Positions 38,475-47,728 of a stretch of DNA of 64,000 nucleotides are shown piece by piece. This stretch comes from Salinicola halimionae (GTDB taxonomy: Bacteria; Pseudomonadota; Gammaproteobacteria; Pseudomonadales; Halomonadaceae): positions 1,014,653 to 1,078,652 of the forward strand of contig NZ_PZJQ01000004.1 of assembly GCF_003206065.1 (NCBI RefSeq). The letters run 5' to 3'. The translations under genes were made by a program, and so were the position numbers. The notes under the pieces are model-generated. The model had not been told where the DNA came from and ran no database searches. It saw nothing but the letters and a program-made list of their open reading frames with translations. Numbering within the stretch: position 1 is the first letter of the stretch; each line of letters opens with the position of its first letter.

Positions 38475-39437
38475 ATGACGCAATCACTGGCTTTGGTCTT
38501 TCCAGGGCAGGGTTCGCAGCAGATCGGCATGCTGCGAGAGCTGGCCGAGCGTTACAGTGTTGTACGCACGACCTTCGATGAAGCATCGGAAGCGTTGGGT
38601 TACGATCTCTGGCACGTCGTTCAGGAAGGGCCCGAAGAAAAACTCAATGCAACGGCCTGTACGCAACCTGCGCTGCTAACTGCCAGCGTGGCAATTTGGC
38701 GTGTCTGGCAGGAGCTTGAAGGGCCGCGTCCCGGCATGATGGCGGGACACAGTCTGGGCGAGTACAGCGCGATGGTCTGCTCCGGTGCGCTCGGCTTTGC
38801 CGAAGGTGTACGGCTGGTTCGTCTGCGTGGCGAGGCAATGCAGCAAGCCGTGCCGGCCGGTGTCGGCGCCATGGCCGCGATTTTGGGGTTGGACGACACG
38901 GCGGTCGAAATGGCCTGTCGTGATGCCGCTCAGTCAGAAGTGGTTTCCGCGGTCAATTACAACTCTCCCGGCCAGGTCGTGATTGCCGGTAATCAGGCTG
39001 CCGTGGATCGCGCGATGGCGCTGTGTCAGGAGGCGGGTGCCAAACGGGCGTTGCCGCTGCCGGTCTCTGTGCCCTCTCATTGTGCGCTGATGCAGCCTGC
39101 CGCCGAGCGGGTCGATGCTGCCATGGCGGCGTTGGATTTCAAGCTACCGCGCTATGCGGTCTATCAGAACGTCAACGGCCAGGTTGCACAGACGACCGAG
39201 GTGCTTCAGCAGCGTCTGGTCGAGCAGCTTTACCGTCCAGTACGCTGGACCGACTGTGTTAACGCGATGTTCGAAGATGGCGCCACCGTGTTCATCGAGT
39301 GCGGGCCGGGCAAAGTGCTGACCGGATTGAACAAGCGCATTCAGCGTCAAGCGAGGGGTATTGCGGTCAACGATCCCGATACCTTGGCTTCGGCGCTCGA
39401 GCTGGCGCGTGACGCGCTGGACGTACAAGAGCCTTGA
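38475..39437 (+). CDS. fabD: Malonyl-CoA-ACP transacylase
   Basis: FabD loads malonate onto acyl carrier protein for fatty acid synthesis. The 320-residue enzyme has FPGQGSQQIGM at the start, the active Ser93 in GHSLGEYS and the catalytic His region VPSHCALM. I chose ATG 38475, which is preceded by AGGGTGAG; GTG 38466 in frame overlaps the plsX stop and is less likely. The fabG start is 11 bases beyond the stop. Confidence 0.97.
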   Translation: MTQSLALVFPGQGSQQIGMLRELAERYSVVRTTFDEASEALGYDLWHVVQEGPEEKLNATACTQPALLTASVAIWRVWQELEGPRPGMMAGHSLGEYSAMVCSGALGFAEGVRLVRLRGEAMQQAVPAGVGAMAAILGLDDTAVEMACRDAAQSEVVSAVNYNSPGQVVIAGNQAAVDRAMALCQEAGAKRALPLPVSVPSHCALMQPAAERVDAAMAALDFKLPRYAVYQNVNGQVAQTTEVLQQRLVEQLYRPVRWTDCVNAMFEDGATVFIECGPGKVLTGLNKRIQRQARGIAVNDPDTLASALELARDALDVQEP

Positions 39438-39448
39438 GGGATGACATC

Positions 39449-40189
39449 ATGACCGAACGTAGAGTTGCGCTGGTCACGGGGGCGAGCCGAGGCATCGGCC
39501 GCGCGGTAGCGCGTGAGTTGGGGCGCCAGGGACGCATCGTGATCGCGACGGCCACCAGTGAAGCTGGCGCCGGCAGGATCGACGACGACCTCAAGGCCGA
39601 GGGTATCGAAGGGTTGGGTCTGGCGCTCGACGTGACCGATCAGGCCAGCGTAGACGCCCTATTCAAACGCATCACCGAGGACTTCGGCGCACCAACCATC
39701 TTGGTCAACAATGCTGGCATCACGCGTGACAATCTGCTCATGCGGATGAAGGAAGACGAGTGGGATGCCGTGCTCGATACCAACCTCAAGTCCGTCTATC
39801 GTGTCTCCAAAGCCAGTCTCAAGGGGATGACGCGGGCCCGCTTCGGTCGTATCGTCAACGTCAGCTCCGTTGTCGCGATGATGGGGAATCTGGGGCAGGT
39901 CAACTATGCTGCTGCCAAAGCGGGCATGGAGGGCTTTACCCGGGCCTTGGCGCGTGAAGTGTCTTCGCGTGCGATCACGGTCAATGCCGTGGCCCCCGGC
40001 TTCATCGATACCGATATGACGCAGTCTTTACCGGAGGCGCAGCGTGAAGCGCTTCTGAAACAGATTCCGTTGGCGCGACTGGGCCAGCCGGAAGAAATCG
40101 CCGCCGCGATTGCTTTTCTCGCCAGCGATGCAGCCGGGTACATTACCGGCGAAACGCTGCAGGTTAACGGTGGCATGAACATGCGGTAA
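39449..40189 (+). CDS. fabG: 3-oxoacyl-ACP reductase
   Basis: FabG reduces beta-ketoacyl-ACP with NADPH in the elongation cycle. The 246-residue short-chain dehydrogenase has the cofactor motif TGASRGIGRA, NNAG, and the catalytic Ser/Tyr/Lys set (NVSS, NYAAAK). The end QVNGGMNM is typical of FabG. ATG 39449 follows GAGGG by 8 bases; an in-frame TTG at 39434 overlaps fabD but is weaker. Confidence 0.98.
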   Translation: MTERRVALVTGASRGIGRAVARELGRQGRIVIATATSEAGAGRIDDDLKAEGIEGLGLALDVTDQASVDALFKRITEDFGAPTILVNNAGITRDNLLMRMKEDEWDAVLDTNLKSVYRVSKASLKGMTRARFGRIVNVSSVVAMMGNLGQVNYAAAKAGMEGFTRALAREVSSRAITVNAVAPGFIDTDMTQSLPEAQREALLKQIPLARLGQPEEIAAAIAFLASDAAGYITGETLQVNGGMNMR

Positions 40190-40206
40190 TCCTCCCGCGA
40201 CGCGGG

Positions 40207-40233
40207 TTGCGTCGTCTGGGGGCGGTCTATAAA
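40207..40233 (+). promoter_or_regulatory. Possible acpP promoter
   Basis: TTGCGT (40207-40212) and TATAAA (40228-40233) lie upstream of acpP, but the spacing of 15 bp is short. A private promoter for the highly expressed acpP is usual. AGGAG at 40272-40276 is the ribosome binding site. Confidence 0.35.
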
Positions 40234-40285
40234 CTACCCGCAGCTTTTTAGCTGGCGGATTCGTACCACTAGGAGTAACGACATA

Positions 40286-40519
40286 ATGAGCACCATCGAA
40301 GAGCGCGTGAAGAAGGTTGTTGCCGAACGCCTGAACGTCAAGGAAGAGGACATCCAGAACTCCTCATCCTTCACCGAAGACCTCGGCGCGGATTCGCTGG
40401 ATACCGTCGAACTGGTGATGGCGCTCGAAGAGGAATTCGACACCGAAATTCCCGACGAAGAAGCTGAGAAGATCACGACCGTTCAGGAAGCGATCGATTA
40501 CATCGTTGCTCATCAGTAA
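40286..40519 (+). CDS. acpP: Acyl carrier protein
   Basis: AcpP carries growing acyl chains on a phosphopantetheine arm. The 77-residue acidic protein has the attachment site Ser37 in [10 protein letters not shown]. It is flanked by a promoter-like element upstream and a strong terminator downstream, so it can be expressed at a higher level than its neighbours. Confidence 0.98.
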   Translation: MSTIEERVKKVVAERLNVKEEDIQNSSSFTEDLGADSLDTVELVMALEEEFDTEIPDEEAEKITTVQEAIDYIVAHQ

Positions 40520-40576
40520 GCCTGGCGCGCTCCGCTGAAGGCGGGAAGCCAGGAAGGCTGATAGTATCGATGTCCG

Positions 40577-40605
40577 GAAAGCCGCTCTCATGTAGAGCGG
40601 CTTTC
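40577..40605 (+). terminator. Terminator after acpP
   Basis: A 12-bp perfect stem GAAAGCCGCTCT/AGAGCGGCTTTC with a 5-nt loop ends in a short T tract. It lies in the 423-bp gap between acpP and fabF. Confidence 0.8.
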
Positions 40606-40823
40606 TGCATTCTGGGCGATCCGGCCGGGAAGAGGTGTCATGAAATGGATCGTCTGGCTCGGTTGTGCTGCCTAGGAGCTGAAGATCCGGGGGCGCGCAA
40701 GTCAGAGTCGAAAAACGTGGATCGGTGTTCGAGAGCGGTAATAGTGGAATTGTAAGGTCGAACGTTCAAAAGGTGTCAGCCCAAAGTCCCGGCTTACGAC
40801 GCCCATCTCTCGGCTTGTTCAGG

Positions 40824-40829
40824 TATAAT
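40824..40829 (+). promoter_or_regulatory. -10 element of a probable fabF promoter
   Basis: A perfect TATAAT lies 114 bp before fabF without a good -35. Between the acpP terminator and this point (40606-40823) I see no gene or motif. Confidence 0.4.
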
Positions 40830-40942
40830 TCGCGCCAGTCGGGCCGAGGTGATAGCGGCGATCTGGTGGGACGATGACGGGCAAGACGTCGTCCTTCATG
40901 AGTCACGCCTCAGTGGCCATCAGGAAGTTCGGAGGAGATTCG

Positions 40943-42181
40943 ATGCCGCGCAGAAGAGTGGTGGTGACCGGAATGGGGCTGGTAACGCCAGTCGGCAACA
41001 CGGTCGAGGAGAGCTGGAAAAGCCTTCTCTCAGGGATGAGTGGCATCACGCCGATCGAGCATTTCGATACGACCGGCTTCAATACGCGGTTCGGTGGTGC
41101 GATCAAGGATTTCGATATTGGCGAGTATCTCAATCCCAAGGATGCTCGCAAGATGGACCTGTTCATCCAGTATGGAGTGGCGGCGGCAACGCAGGCGTTG
41201 CGCCATTCCGGAATCGAATGCACCGAAGCCAATGCCCATCGAATCGGTGTTGCCATCGGTTCGGGTATCGGCGGCCTGCCGATGATCGAACGTAATCACG
41301 ACTCCCTTCGTAAGGGCGGGGCGCGTCGAATCTCGCCGTTCTTCGTGCCGGGGTCGATCATCAACATGATCTCCGGCAGTCTGGCCATTCAGCATGGCTT
41401 CAAAGGGCCCAATATCGCCATCACTACTGCCTGTACGACGGGCACGCACAACATCGGTTACAGCGCTCGTACGATCGCCTACGGCGATGCCGACGTGATG
41501 TTCTGCGGTGGTGCCGAAATGGCGACCACGCCGCTAGGCTTGGGCGGGTTCTCTGCTGCCAGGGCGCTTTCTACGCGTAACGACGATCCGCAGGCCGCAA
41601 GCCGGCCCTGGGATCGCGATCGCGACGGTTTCGTATTGTCCGATGGTGCTGGCGTGATGGTCTTGGAGGAGTATGAGCACGCCAAGCGTCGTGGGGCGAC
41701 GATTCATGCGGAGCTGACCGGCTTCGGAATGAGCGATGACGCTTTCCACATGACCTCGCCGCCGGAAGATGGCAACGGCGCGGCGGCGTCGATGGCCAAT
41801 GCCATTCGCGACGCCGGCATCGATCCCGCCGAGATCGATTACATCAATGCGCATGGCACCTCCACATCGGCGGGTGACGTGGCGGAAAGCCGTGCGGTGG
41901 AGCGGGTCATGGGGGATAGCGCTCGTCAGGTGGCGGTCAGCTCGACCAAGTCGATGGTTGGCCATCTGTTAGGGGCTGCCGGCGCCGTCGAGGCGATCTT
42001 CTGCGTGCTGGCGATTCGCGATCAGGTCGCGCCGCCGACCATCAATCTCGACAACCCGGATGAGGGTTGCGTGCTGGACTACGTGCCCAACACCGCGCGC
42101 GAGATGCCGATTCGCACGGCGCTGTCGAACTCATTCGGGTTCGGCGGGACCAACGGCTCGCTGATCTTCACTCAGGTCTAG
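40943..42181 (+). CDS. fabF: 3-oxoacyl-ACP synthase II
   Basis: FabF condenses malonyl-ACP with acyl-ACP and sets the unsaturated chain balance. The 412-residue enzyme has the nucleophile Cys164 ([11 protein letters not shown]) and the two His motifs NAHGTST and [15 protein letters not shown] 40943 follows GGAGGAG by 5 bases; the frame is open for 69 bases more upstream without similarity. It starts the fabF-pabC-mltG-tmk-holB run. Confidence 0.97.
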   Translation: MPRRRVVVTGMGLVTPVGNTVEESWKSLLSGMSGITPIEHFDTTGFNTRFGGAIKDFDIGEYLNPKDARKMDLFIQYGVAAATQALRHSGIECTEANAHRIGVAIGSGIGGLPMIERNHDSLRKGGARRISPFFVPGSIINMISGSLAIQHGFKGPNIAITTACTTGTHNIGYSARTIAYGDADVMFCGGAEMATTPLGLGGFSAARALSTRNDDPQAASRPWDRDRDGFVLSDGAGVMVLEEYEHAKRRGATIHAELTGFGMSDDAFHMTSPPEDGNGAAASMANAIRDAGIDPAEIDYINAHGTSTSAGDVAESRAVERVMGDSARQVAVSSTKSMVGHLLGAAGAVEAIFCVLAIRDQVAPPTINLDNPDEGCVLDYVPNTAREMPIRTALSNSFGFGGTNGSLIFTQV

Positions 42182-42185
42182 ATCG

Positions 42186-42992
42186 ATGCACGACGTGGCA
42201 GTGCCGATCGACGATCGTGGTCTGGCCTATGGCGATGGGCTGTTCGAGACCGTACTGGTTCGGGATGGACAGCCGTTGTTGTGGGGCTATCACATGGCTC
42301 GCCTCGAGCGGGGGATCGATCGATTGGCTCTGCCACGGCCGAACTTCGATGCGTTTCATGCGCTACCGGCTCAATGCGGGCCGGGTCTTCGAGTTCTCAA
42401 GCTAATACTGACGCGCGGCAGTGGCGGGCGGGGTTATCGTCCACTCGAGACCGCCGGCCTGCGGTGGCGCTGGACGGACTCGCCATTTCAGCCGTCGCCC
42501 GGGCGTTGGTTCGAGGGCATCTCTGTACGTTGTTGCGAACTGCGCCTGGGTATTCAGCCACGCCTGGCCGGTATCAAGCATCTGGCTCGGTTGGAGAACG
42601 TACTGGCGCGGCAGGAATGGCAGGACGACTCGATTGCCGAAGGGTTGCTCTGCGACAGTCAGGGGTATCTGGTCGAAGCTACGGCCATGAATCTGGTCTG
42701 GTGCCGAGAGGGCCGGCTCGAGACACCGTTGCTCGATCGGTGCGGTGTCGAGGGTACGCTGTTGAATGCGCTGGATGACGTCGTCGATCTCGATCGGGTA
42801 CGCGTCGGGCTCGACACCTTGCTGGCGGCTGACGCCGCCTGGCTGATCAACAGCGTTCAGGGCGTGTGGCCCCTTCGCCGGCTCGATGATAGCGTCGGCA
42901 ACACTCTCAAGCAGTGGTCGCTCGAATCGAACGATACTTTCCGCCACGCTGCCCATCGGCAGTTGGGTTATCCGCTGAATCTCGGCGATTGA
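42186..42992 (+). CDS. pabC: Aminodeoxychorismate lyase
   Basis: PabC is a PLP enzyme that releases pyruvate from 4-amino-4-deoxychorismate to give p-aminobenzoate for folate. The 268-residue protein has IDDRGLAYGDGLFETV at the start and the PLP Lys in GIKHLARLENVLAR. The late FLVEATAMN-like element reads YLVEATAMNLVW. It follows fabF after 4 bases and precedes mltG, as in E. coli and pseudomonads. Confidence 0.94.
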   Translation: MHDVAVPIDDRGLAYGDGLFETVLVRDGQPLLWGYHMARLERGIDRLALPRPNFDAFHALPAQCGPGLRVLKLILTRGSGGRGYRPLETAGLRWRWTDSPFQPSPGRWFEGISVRCCELRLGIQPRLAGIKHLARLENVLARQEWQDDSIAEGLLCDSQGYLVEATAMNLVWCREGRLETPLLDRCGVEGTLLNALDDVVDLDRVRVGLDTLLAADAAWLINSVQGVWPLRRLDDSVGNTLKQWSLESNDTFRHAAHRQLGYPLNLGD

Positions 42993-43049
42993 CGCTCGTA
43001 TCATGCCCAAAAGCCGTCTTTGCGCGGCTTCCGGCGATTAAGGATAAAC

Positions 43050-44054
43050 ATGCGTGTCCTCAAAATTCTGATCGTGCTGCTGGTGGTGGCGACGATCGCG
43101 GTCTTTGGCGGGTTTCACTACTGGCAGAAACAGCTCGATGCACCGATCGCGATCGACCAATCGACGATCTACGAGGTGCCTCGCGGCGCCGCATACACCC
43201 AGGTCGTGCATGACCTCGCGAGCCGCGGCATGATCGATGCGGCGTGGCCCTATCAGCTGCTTGCGCGCATCGCACCCGAAGCCACCCAAGGGTTGCGTGC
43301 CGGAGAGTTCGAACTCGAACCGGGGATGAACGGCCGTCAGCTCATCGCGCATCTCTCCAGCGATCAGGTCGTCACCTATCGGCTGACGATCCCGGAAGGT
43401 TGGACCTTCAAGCAGATGCGCCGGCTGCTGGATCAGGCACCCAAGCTCGATCACCGTACTCAGGGCATGAGTGACGATGACGTGATGGCGAAGCTAGGGC
43501 ATGGCCAGACCTATCCAGAAGGCCAATTCTTCCCTGATACCTATCGCTATCACAAAGGTGTGACGGATACTGAAATTCTTCGTCGCGCCTATGATCGTAT
43601 GCAACAGACCCTGGCTAGCGTCTGGGACGAACGCGATGACGGCCTGCCCATCGATTCACCCTATCAGGCGCTGATCCTCGCCTCGCTGATCGAACGGGAA
43701 ACCGGCGTGCCCAACGAGCGCGGCGAGATCGCCGGGGTGTTCGTACGCCGGCTGCAGAAGGGCATGCGGCTGCAGACCGACCCCACCGTGATCTACGGCA
43801 TGGGCGACAGCTACATCGGCAACATCACCCGCGCCGATCTTCAACGCCAGAACGCCTACAATACCTACGTCATCGAAGGCCTACCTCCAACTCCGATCGC
43901 GATGCCGGGATTGGGTTCGCTAAAAGCTGCCGTTCATCCGGCAAAGGGCGATGCGCTCTATTTCGTGGCGAAAGGCGATGGCTCGCACCAGTTTTCCAGG
44001 ACGTTGCAGGAACATAACGCTGCCGTCCGGCGCTATATTCTGAATCGCGATTGA
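43050..44054 (+). CDS. mltG: Endolytic murein transglycosylase MltG
   Basis: MltG cuts nascent glycan strands and may set their length. The 334-residue protein has one N-terminal membrane helix (about 5-24). A LysM-like part is followed by the YceG domain with catalytic Glu in [21 protein letters not shown] and then [10 protein letters not shown] and [20 protein letters not shown] 43050 follows AAGGA. The active domain is periplasmic. Confidence 0.95.
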   Translation: MRVLKILIVLLVVATIAVFGGFHYWQKQLDAPIAIDQSTIYEVPRGAAYTQVVHDLASRGMIDAAWPYQLLARIAPEATQGLRAGEFELEPGMNGRQLIAHLSSDQVVTYRLTIPEGWTFKQMRRLLDQAPKLDHRTQGMSDDDVMAKLGHGQTYPEGQFFPDTYRYHKGVTDTEILRRAYDRMQQTLASVWDERDDGLPIDSPYQALILASLIERETGVPNERGEIAGVFVRRLQKGMRLQTDPTVIYGMGDSYIGNITRADLQRQNAYNTYVIEGLPPTPIAMPGLGSLKAAVHPAKGDALYFVAKGDGSHQFSRTLQEHNAAVRRYILNRD

Positions 44055-44106
44055 GATCGCGGGGCTTACATCCACGACACCGACCACAGCGACGAGACGA
44101 CACCGC

Positions 44107-44763
44107 ATGAGTGCAGGCGATATCGAACAGCGGACCGGCCGCTTCATCACGCTGGAAGGTGGCGAAGGCGTCGGCAAGACGACCAATGTCACTTTCGTCT
44201 GCGATTGGCTGACTTTGCGAGGGATCGAGGTGGTACGCACCCGCGAGCCCGGTGGCACGCCCGGTGCCGAAGCGATCCGCGAACTGCTGCTGGACCCCAC
44301 GCGTGAAGAGGCCTGGAGCGACGACGCCGAGCTGCTATTGGTCTTCGCGGCCCGCGCCCAGCATCTCGCCGAGCGCATTCGTCCGGCGCTCGAACGCGGC
44401 GCGTGGGTCGTCTGCGATCGCTTCACTGACGCCACTTTTGCCTATCAGGGCGGTGGCCGCGGTGTGGATCTCGATCGCATTCGCACGTTGGAGGCGCTGG
44501 TCCAGAATGGTTTGCAGCCGGATCTCACGCTACTGCTCGATGTTCCACTAAGCGTCGCCGCGCAGCGGGTGGCCCAGCGTGGCGCGCAGCTAGATCGCTT
44601 CGAGCGCGAGCGGGATACGTTCTTCGAAGCCGTGCGGGATACCTACCTGGCGCGAGCCAACGACGACGCGCGCTTCGCGGTCATCGATGCTTCCCCTTCG
44701 CTGGAACAAGTCCAGCACGCCATCGGCCAGTGTCTCGATCAGCGGTTGGCCACATGGCTATGA
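44107..44763 (+). CDS. tmk: Thymidylate kinase
   Basis: Tmk phosphorylates dTMP to dTDP. The 218-residue protein has the P-loop [12 protein letters not shown], the DRF-type motif [16 protein letters not shown] and the lid region [11 protein letters not shown]. Its TGA overlaps the holB start. Cytoplasmic; position between mltG and holB is conserved. Confidence 0.97.
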   Translation: MSAGDIEQRTGRFITLEGGEGVGKTTNVTFVCDWLTLRGIEVVRTREPGGTPGAEAIRELLLDPTREEAWSDDAELLLVFAARAQHLAERIRPALERGAWVVCDRFTDATFAYQGGGRGVDLDRIRTLEALVQNGLQPDLTLLLDVPLSVAAQRVAQRGAQLDRFERERDTFFEAVRDTYLARANDDARFAVIDASPSLEQVQHAIGQCLDQRLATWL

Positions 44764-45737
44764 ATCCATTGCCATGGCAGCACGATCGTTGGCGAAAGCT
44801 GATCGAGCTCCAGGATAGCGGTCGTCTTCCGCATGCCTTGCTGCTATCGGGGCCGCGCGGCATCGGCAAGCAGCCGCTGGTCGATGCGTTGATTGCGCGG
44901 ACCCTGTGTCGAGCGCCCGGCGACGTTGCCTGCGGCGAATGCCACGGCTGCCGGATGTTGGGGGCAGGTTACCATCCCGATCTGCTCAGCGTGGGGCTGG
45001 TGGAAAAATCCCGGCAGATACGCGTCGATGCGATTCGCAAGGTCAACGGCTTCGTTTCCCAGACGGCTCAGCAGGGTGGCTATCGCGTTATCCGGATCGA
45101 ACCGGCCGAGGCGATGAACGTCGCCGCTTCGAACGCGCTGCTGAAAAGCCTCGAGGAGCCGGGCGAGCGAACCTTGTTCATTCTGGTATCCGATACTCCC
45201 TCGCGGTTGCTGCCGACCATTCGCTCTCGCTGCCAGCACTGGAATCTGGTGGCGCCACCGCTGGAGCAAGCCGAACCGTGGCTACGCGAACGCCTGGGGG
45301 ATAGCGATGAAGCGCGCTTCTGGCTGCGCGTCGCCGGCGGATTGCCGCTACTGGCCGAGGAGCTGGCGGGCGCTGACGCTCGCCAGCTGCGCCAGGATAT
45401 GCGCGAACTCTTCGATGCGCTGGTGCGGGGCGGGGAGCCCGTCGGCGAAGCGGCCAGGCTCGATGCGCAGGCACTCGATCGCATACTATGGTACGGCATC
45501 GCCTGGCTCGAAGACCTGATTCGCCTCGGTTTATCAGGCGATCCACAGCAAGTGCGTAACAGTGATCTACTGCCGCTCTTTCGCCAGGCGGTCAAGAATG
45601 CTCGGGTTCGCGATTGGTTCCGGTTGCTCGATTACGCTCGAGAACAACGTCGTCTGGTAGCCGCCGGGGGCAATCCGAACCCACAGCTGGTATTCGAAGC
45701 CTGGCTGGTTCGCTGGTCGGCGTTGCTGAGGTCCTGA
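44760..45737 (+). CDS. holB: DNA polymerase III delta' subunit
   Basis: HolB is a clamp-loader subunit of the replisome. The 325-residue protein has an AAA+ fold with a P-loop-like [11 protein letters not shown], lacking the usual final Thr/Ser. A zinc module [15 protein letters not shown] follows, and SRC appears as RSRCQHW. I chose ATG 44760, which overlaps the tmk stop (ATGA); ATG 44754 is two codons upstream and also possible. Length is normal for the family. Confidence 0.94.
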   Translation: MNPLPWQHDRWRKLIELQDSGRLPHALLLSGPRGIGKQPLVDALIARTLCRAPGDVACGECHGCRMLGAGYHPDLLSVGLVEKSRQIRVDAIRKVNGFVSQTAQQGGYRVIRIEPAEAMNVAASNALLKSLEEPGERTLFILVSDTPSRLLPTIRSRCQHWNLVAPPLEQAEPWLRERLGDSDEARFWLRVAGGLPLLAEELAGADARQLRQDMRELFDALVRGGEPVGEAARLDAQALDRILWYGIAWLEDLIRLGLSGDPQQVRNSDLLPLFRQAVKNARVRDWFRLLDYAREQRRLVAAGGNPNPQLVFEAWLVRWSALLRS

Positions 45738-45853
45738 ACAAGCGCTTTGGCCGAGAGCTCTTATCAAGAGCCCGGGACAGAGCGCCGGGCCGATAAGCCG
45801 ATGAACGTCGGGGTCTCGACAACGATGCGTCAATGATGCGGAAGGTGAAACCG

Positions 45854-46189
45854 ATGAATGCCCAGAAAGCGCTGTCGTTGACGATCCGCGACGATGACAC
45901 CCTGCGTAGTGCCTACATGCCATGGTTGGAACGTGGAGGATTGTTCGTGCCAACCGAACTCGACTATCGGATGGGCCAATCTGTCCATTTGTGGGTCACG
46001 CTGCCGGATGAAAGCGGACGCTTCCCCGTCGATGGCGAGGTCGTATGGCTGACCCCGAGCGGCGCCAGCCATCGCCTGGTTGGCATTGGCGTCCATTTCA
46101 GCGCCGATGATCACACGTTGCGCGAGCGTATCGAAACTCGGCTGCGGTCTGCGAAGGGTAGTGGTGGCGCCACCAGTTACACCCTCTGA
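45854..46189 (+). CDS. pilZ: PilZ-domain protein (PilZ proper, type IV pilus assembly)
   Basis: The 111-residue protein resembles P. aeruginosa PilZ over its length: ALSLTIRDDDTLRSAYMPWLERGGLFVPT, then VTLPDESGRFPVDGEVVWLTP and GIGVHF. The c-di-GMP binding RxxxR motif is absent, as in PilZ itself, so it is likely a protein-protein adaptor for type IV pili. No pilus genes are in this window. ATG 45854 follows GGAAGG; an ATG at 45833 is possible. It follows holB as in pseudomonads. Confidence 0.92.
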   Translation: MNAQKALSLTIRDDDTLRSAYMPWLERGGLFVPTELDYRMGQSVHLWVTLPDESGRFPVDGEVVWLTPSGASHRLVGIGVHFSADDHTLRERIETRLRSAKGSGGATSYTL

Positions 46190-46326
46190 CCGTCGGCAGG
46201 TCCCGATGGCTTGTCAGCGCTGCCCATTCGGTTCCTGTCAGGCTCAGGCGTTTCCTCCGTGTCGCACCGCATTGCCAGAAAGACCTACTGTTTCGTTCCA
46301 CGTTTCATTTCATTATGGAAGTTTGC

Positions 46327-47133
46327 ATGTTCGTCGATTCCCATTGTCATCTCGATCGTCTCGATCTGACGCCCTACGACGGCGATCTCGATCTGGCCCT
46401 GCAGGCTGCTCGGACCCGCGGCGTTCATCGTTTTCTGGCGATCTCGACATCGCTGGAAGGTGCCCCGAATCTGGCCGAGATCGCGCGACGTCATGATGAT
46501 GTCGATATCAGCGTGGGCTTACATCCGCTGCATGAGGTGGCAGTGGAGCCCGATAGCGAGGCGATTCAGGACTGCGCGGACCGCTACGGTGCGGTCGCCA
46601 TCGGCGAAACCGGCTTGGATTTCCACTACGACAGCGTGCCGCGAGAGACCCAGCACCGGCGTTTTGTCGCCCACCTTCAGGCCGCTCACGAGCTCGAGCT
46701 GCCCGTGGTCATTCATACCCGCGAGGCACGCGACGAGACGCTGGCACTGATTCGCCAGCACATCGATCCGAAGGTCGGTGGCGTGCTTCACTGTTTTACC
46801 GAAGATCTCGACATGGCGCGGGAGGCGGTAAGATCGGGCTTCTATATTTCACTGTCGGGGATCGTCACGTTCGCCAGCGCCGATGCGCTGCGCGACGTAG
46901 CACGCCAGGTGCCGCTGGATCGCTTATTGATCGAAACCGATAGTCCGTTTCTGGCACCGGTACCCTATCGCGGCCGTCCCAACGAGCCGCAGTGGGTCGT
47001 CGAGGTTGCCGAGAGCATCGCGCGCGAGCGCGGCATTACCGTTGACGAAGTGGCGATGCAGACGCGCGCCAACTTCTATCGGCTATTTCCCGGCAGCGCG
47101 CCCGACGCTCGAGCCGACAATCCATTCGGTTGA
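46327..47133 (+). CDS. tatD: TatD-family metal-dependent hydrolase
   Basis: TatD proteins are magnesium-dependent 3'-5' DNA/RNA exonucleases or deoxyribonucleases linked to repair and quality control. The 268-residue protein starts MFVDSHCHLDRLD with the metal-binding HxH, then GETGLDFHYD, HTREA, LHCFTE and LIETDSPFLAPVPYRG. ATG 46327 follows GGAAG by 5 bases. It is closer to the YcfH branch, which also follows holB in E. coli. Confidence 0.95.
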   Translation: MFVDSHCHLDRLDLTPYDGDLDLALQAARTRGVHRFLAISTSLEGAPNLAEIARRHDDVDISVGLHPLHEVAVEPDSEAIQDCADRYGAVAIGETGLDFHYDSVPRETQHRRFVAHLQAAHELELPVVIHTREARDETLALIRQHIDPKVGGVLHCFTEDLDMAREAVRSGFYISLSGIVTFASADALRDVARQVPLDRLLIETDSPFLAPVPYRGRPNEPQWVVEVAESIARERGITVDEVAMQTRANFYRLFPGSAPDARADNPFG

Positions 47134-47194
47134 TAACGCTCATTGCCAGAGGATGCCTCCATCCGGATGCGGGCGTCGTCATACGGAGACCCTA

Positions 47195-47728
47195 GTGAAA
47201 CTCGATACGCTGTTTCAACAGTTCGATGGACAGGCCATACCGCCGCTCGAGCAGTGGGATCCACCTTCGTGCGGCGACATGGATCTGATCATCATGGCCA
47301 GCGGTGACTGGGTTCACGAGGGCTCCCCAATCCGGCGTCCGGCCCTGGTCAGCTTGTTGAGTCGAGTCCTGCGACGTGAAGCCGACGGTGGCTACTACCT
47401 GGTGACGCCGGCGGAGAAGCTGCGCATCGTCGTCGAGGATCTACCGTTGCTTGTAATAGACGCCGATCCGGTCGGTTCCGATTGGATGGCAACGACAGCC
47501 TGTGGTGACCGTGTGCCGCTGGACGTCGGTCATCAACTCCATCTGCTGAAGACGCCGACAGGTGATTTGCTGCCAGCGTTGCCCATTCGGCATGGTTTAC
47601 AGGCACGCCTGCATCGCAATCTGTTCTATCGCTGGGTAGAACTCGCTGAGACGCACGGCGACGAGGTGGGGCTGTGGAGTGGTGGCGTATGGCACTCGTT
47701 GGGTCGCTCTGACGCCGGGGTGCCATGA
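47195..47728 (+). CDS. DUF1285 family protein
   Basis: This is a conserved proteobacterial protein of unknown function. The 177-residue product has a VHEGSPIRRPALVSLLSRVLRRE stretch, YYLVTPAEKLRIVVEDLP and RHNLFYRWVEL-like NLFYRWVELAE, which I recall as DUF1285 hallmarks. I use GTG 47195, 6 bases after GGAG. The stop overlaps the following helicase gene (ATGA), so the two are probably translated together. Confidence 0.88.
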   Translation: MKLDTLFQQFDGQAIPPLEQWDPPSCGDMDLIIMASGDWVHEGSPIRRPALVSLLSRVLRREADGGYYLVTPAEKLRIVVEDLPLLVIDADPVGSDWMATTACGDRVPLDVGHQLHLLKTPTGDLLPALPIRHGLQARLHRNLFYRWVELAETHGDEVGLWSGGVWHSLGRSDAGVP

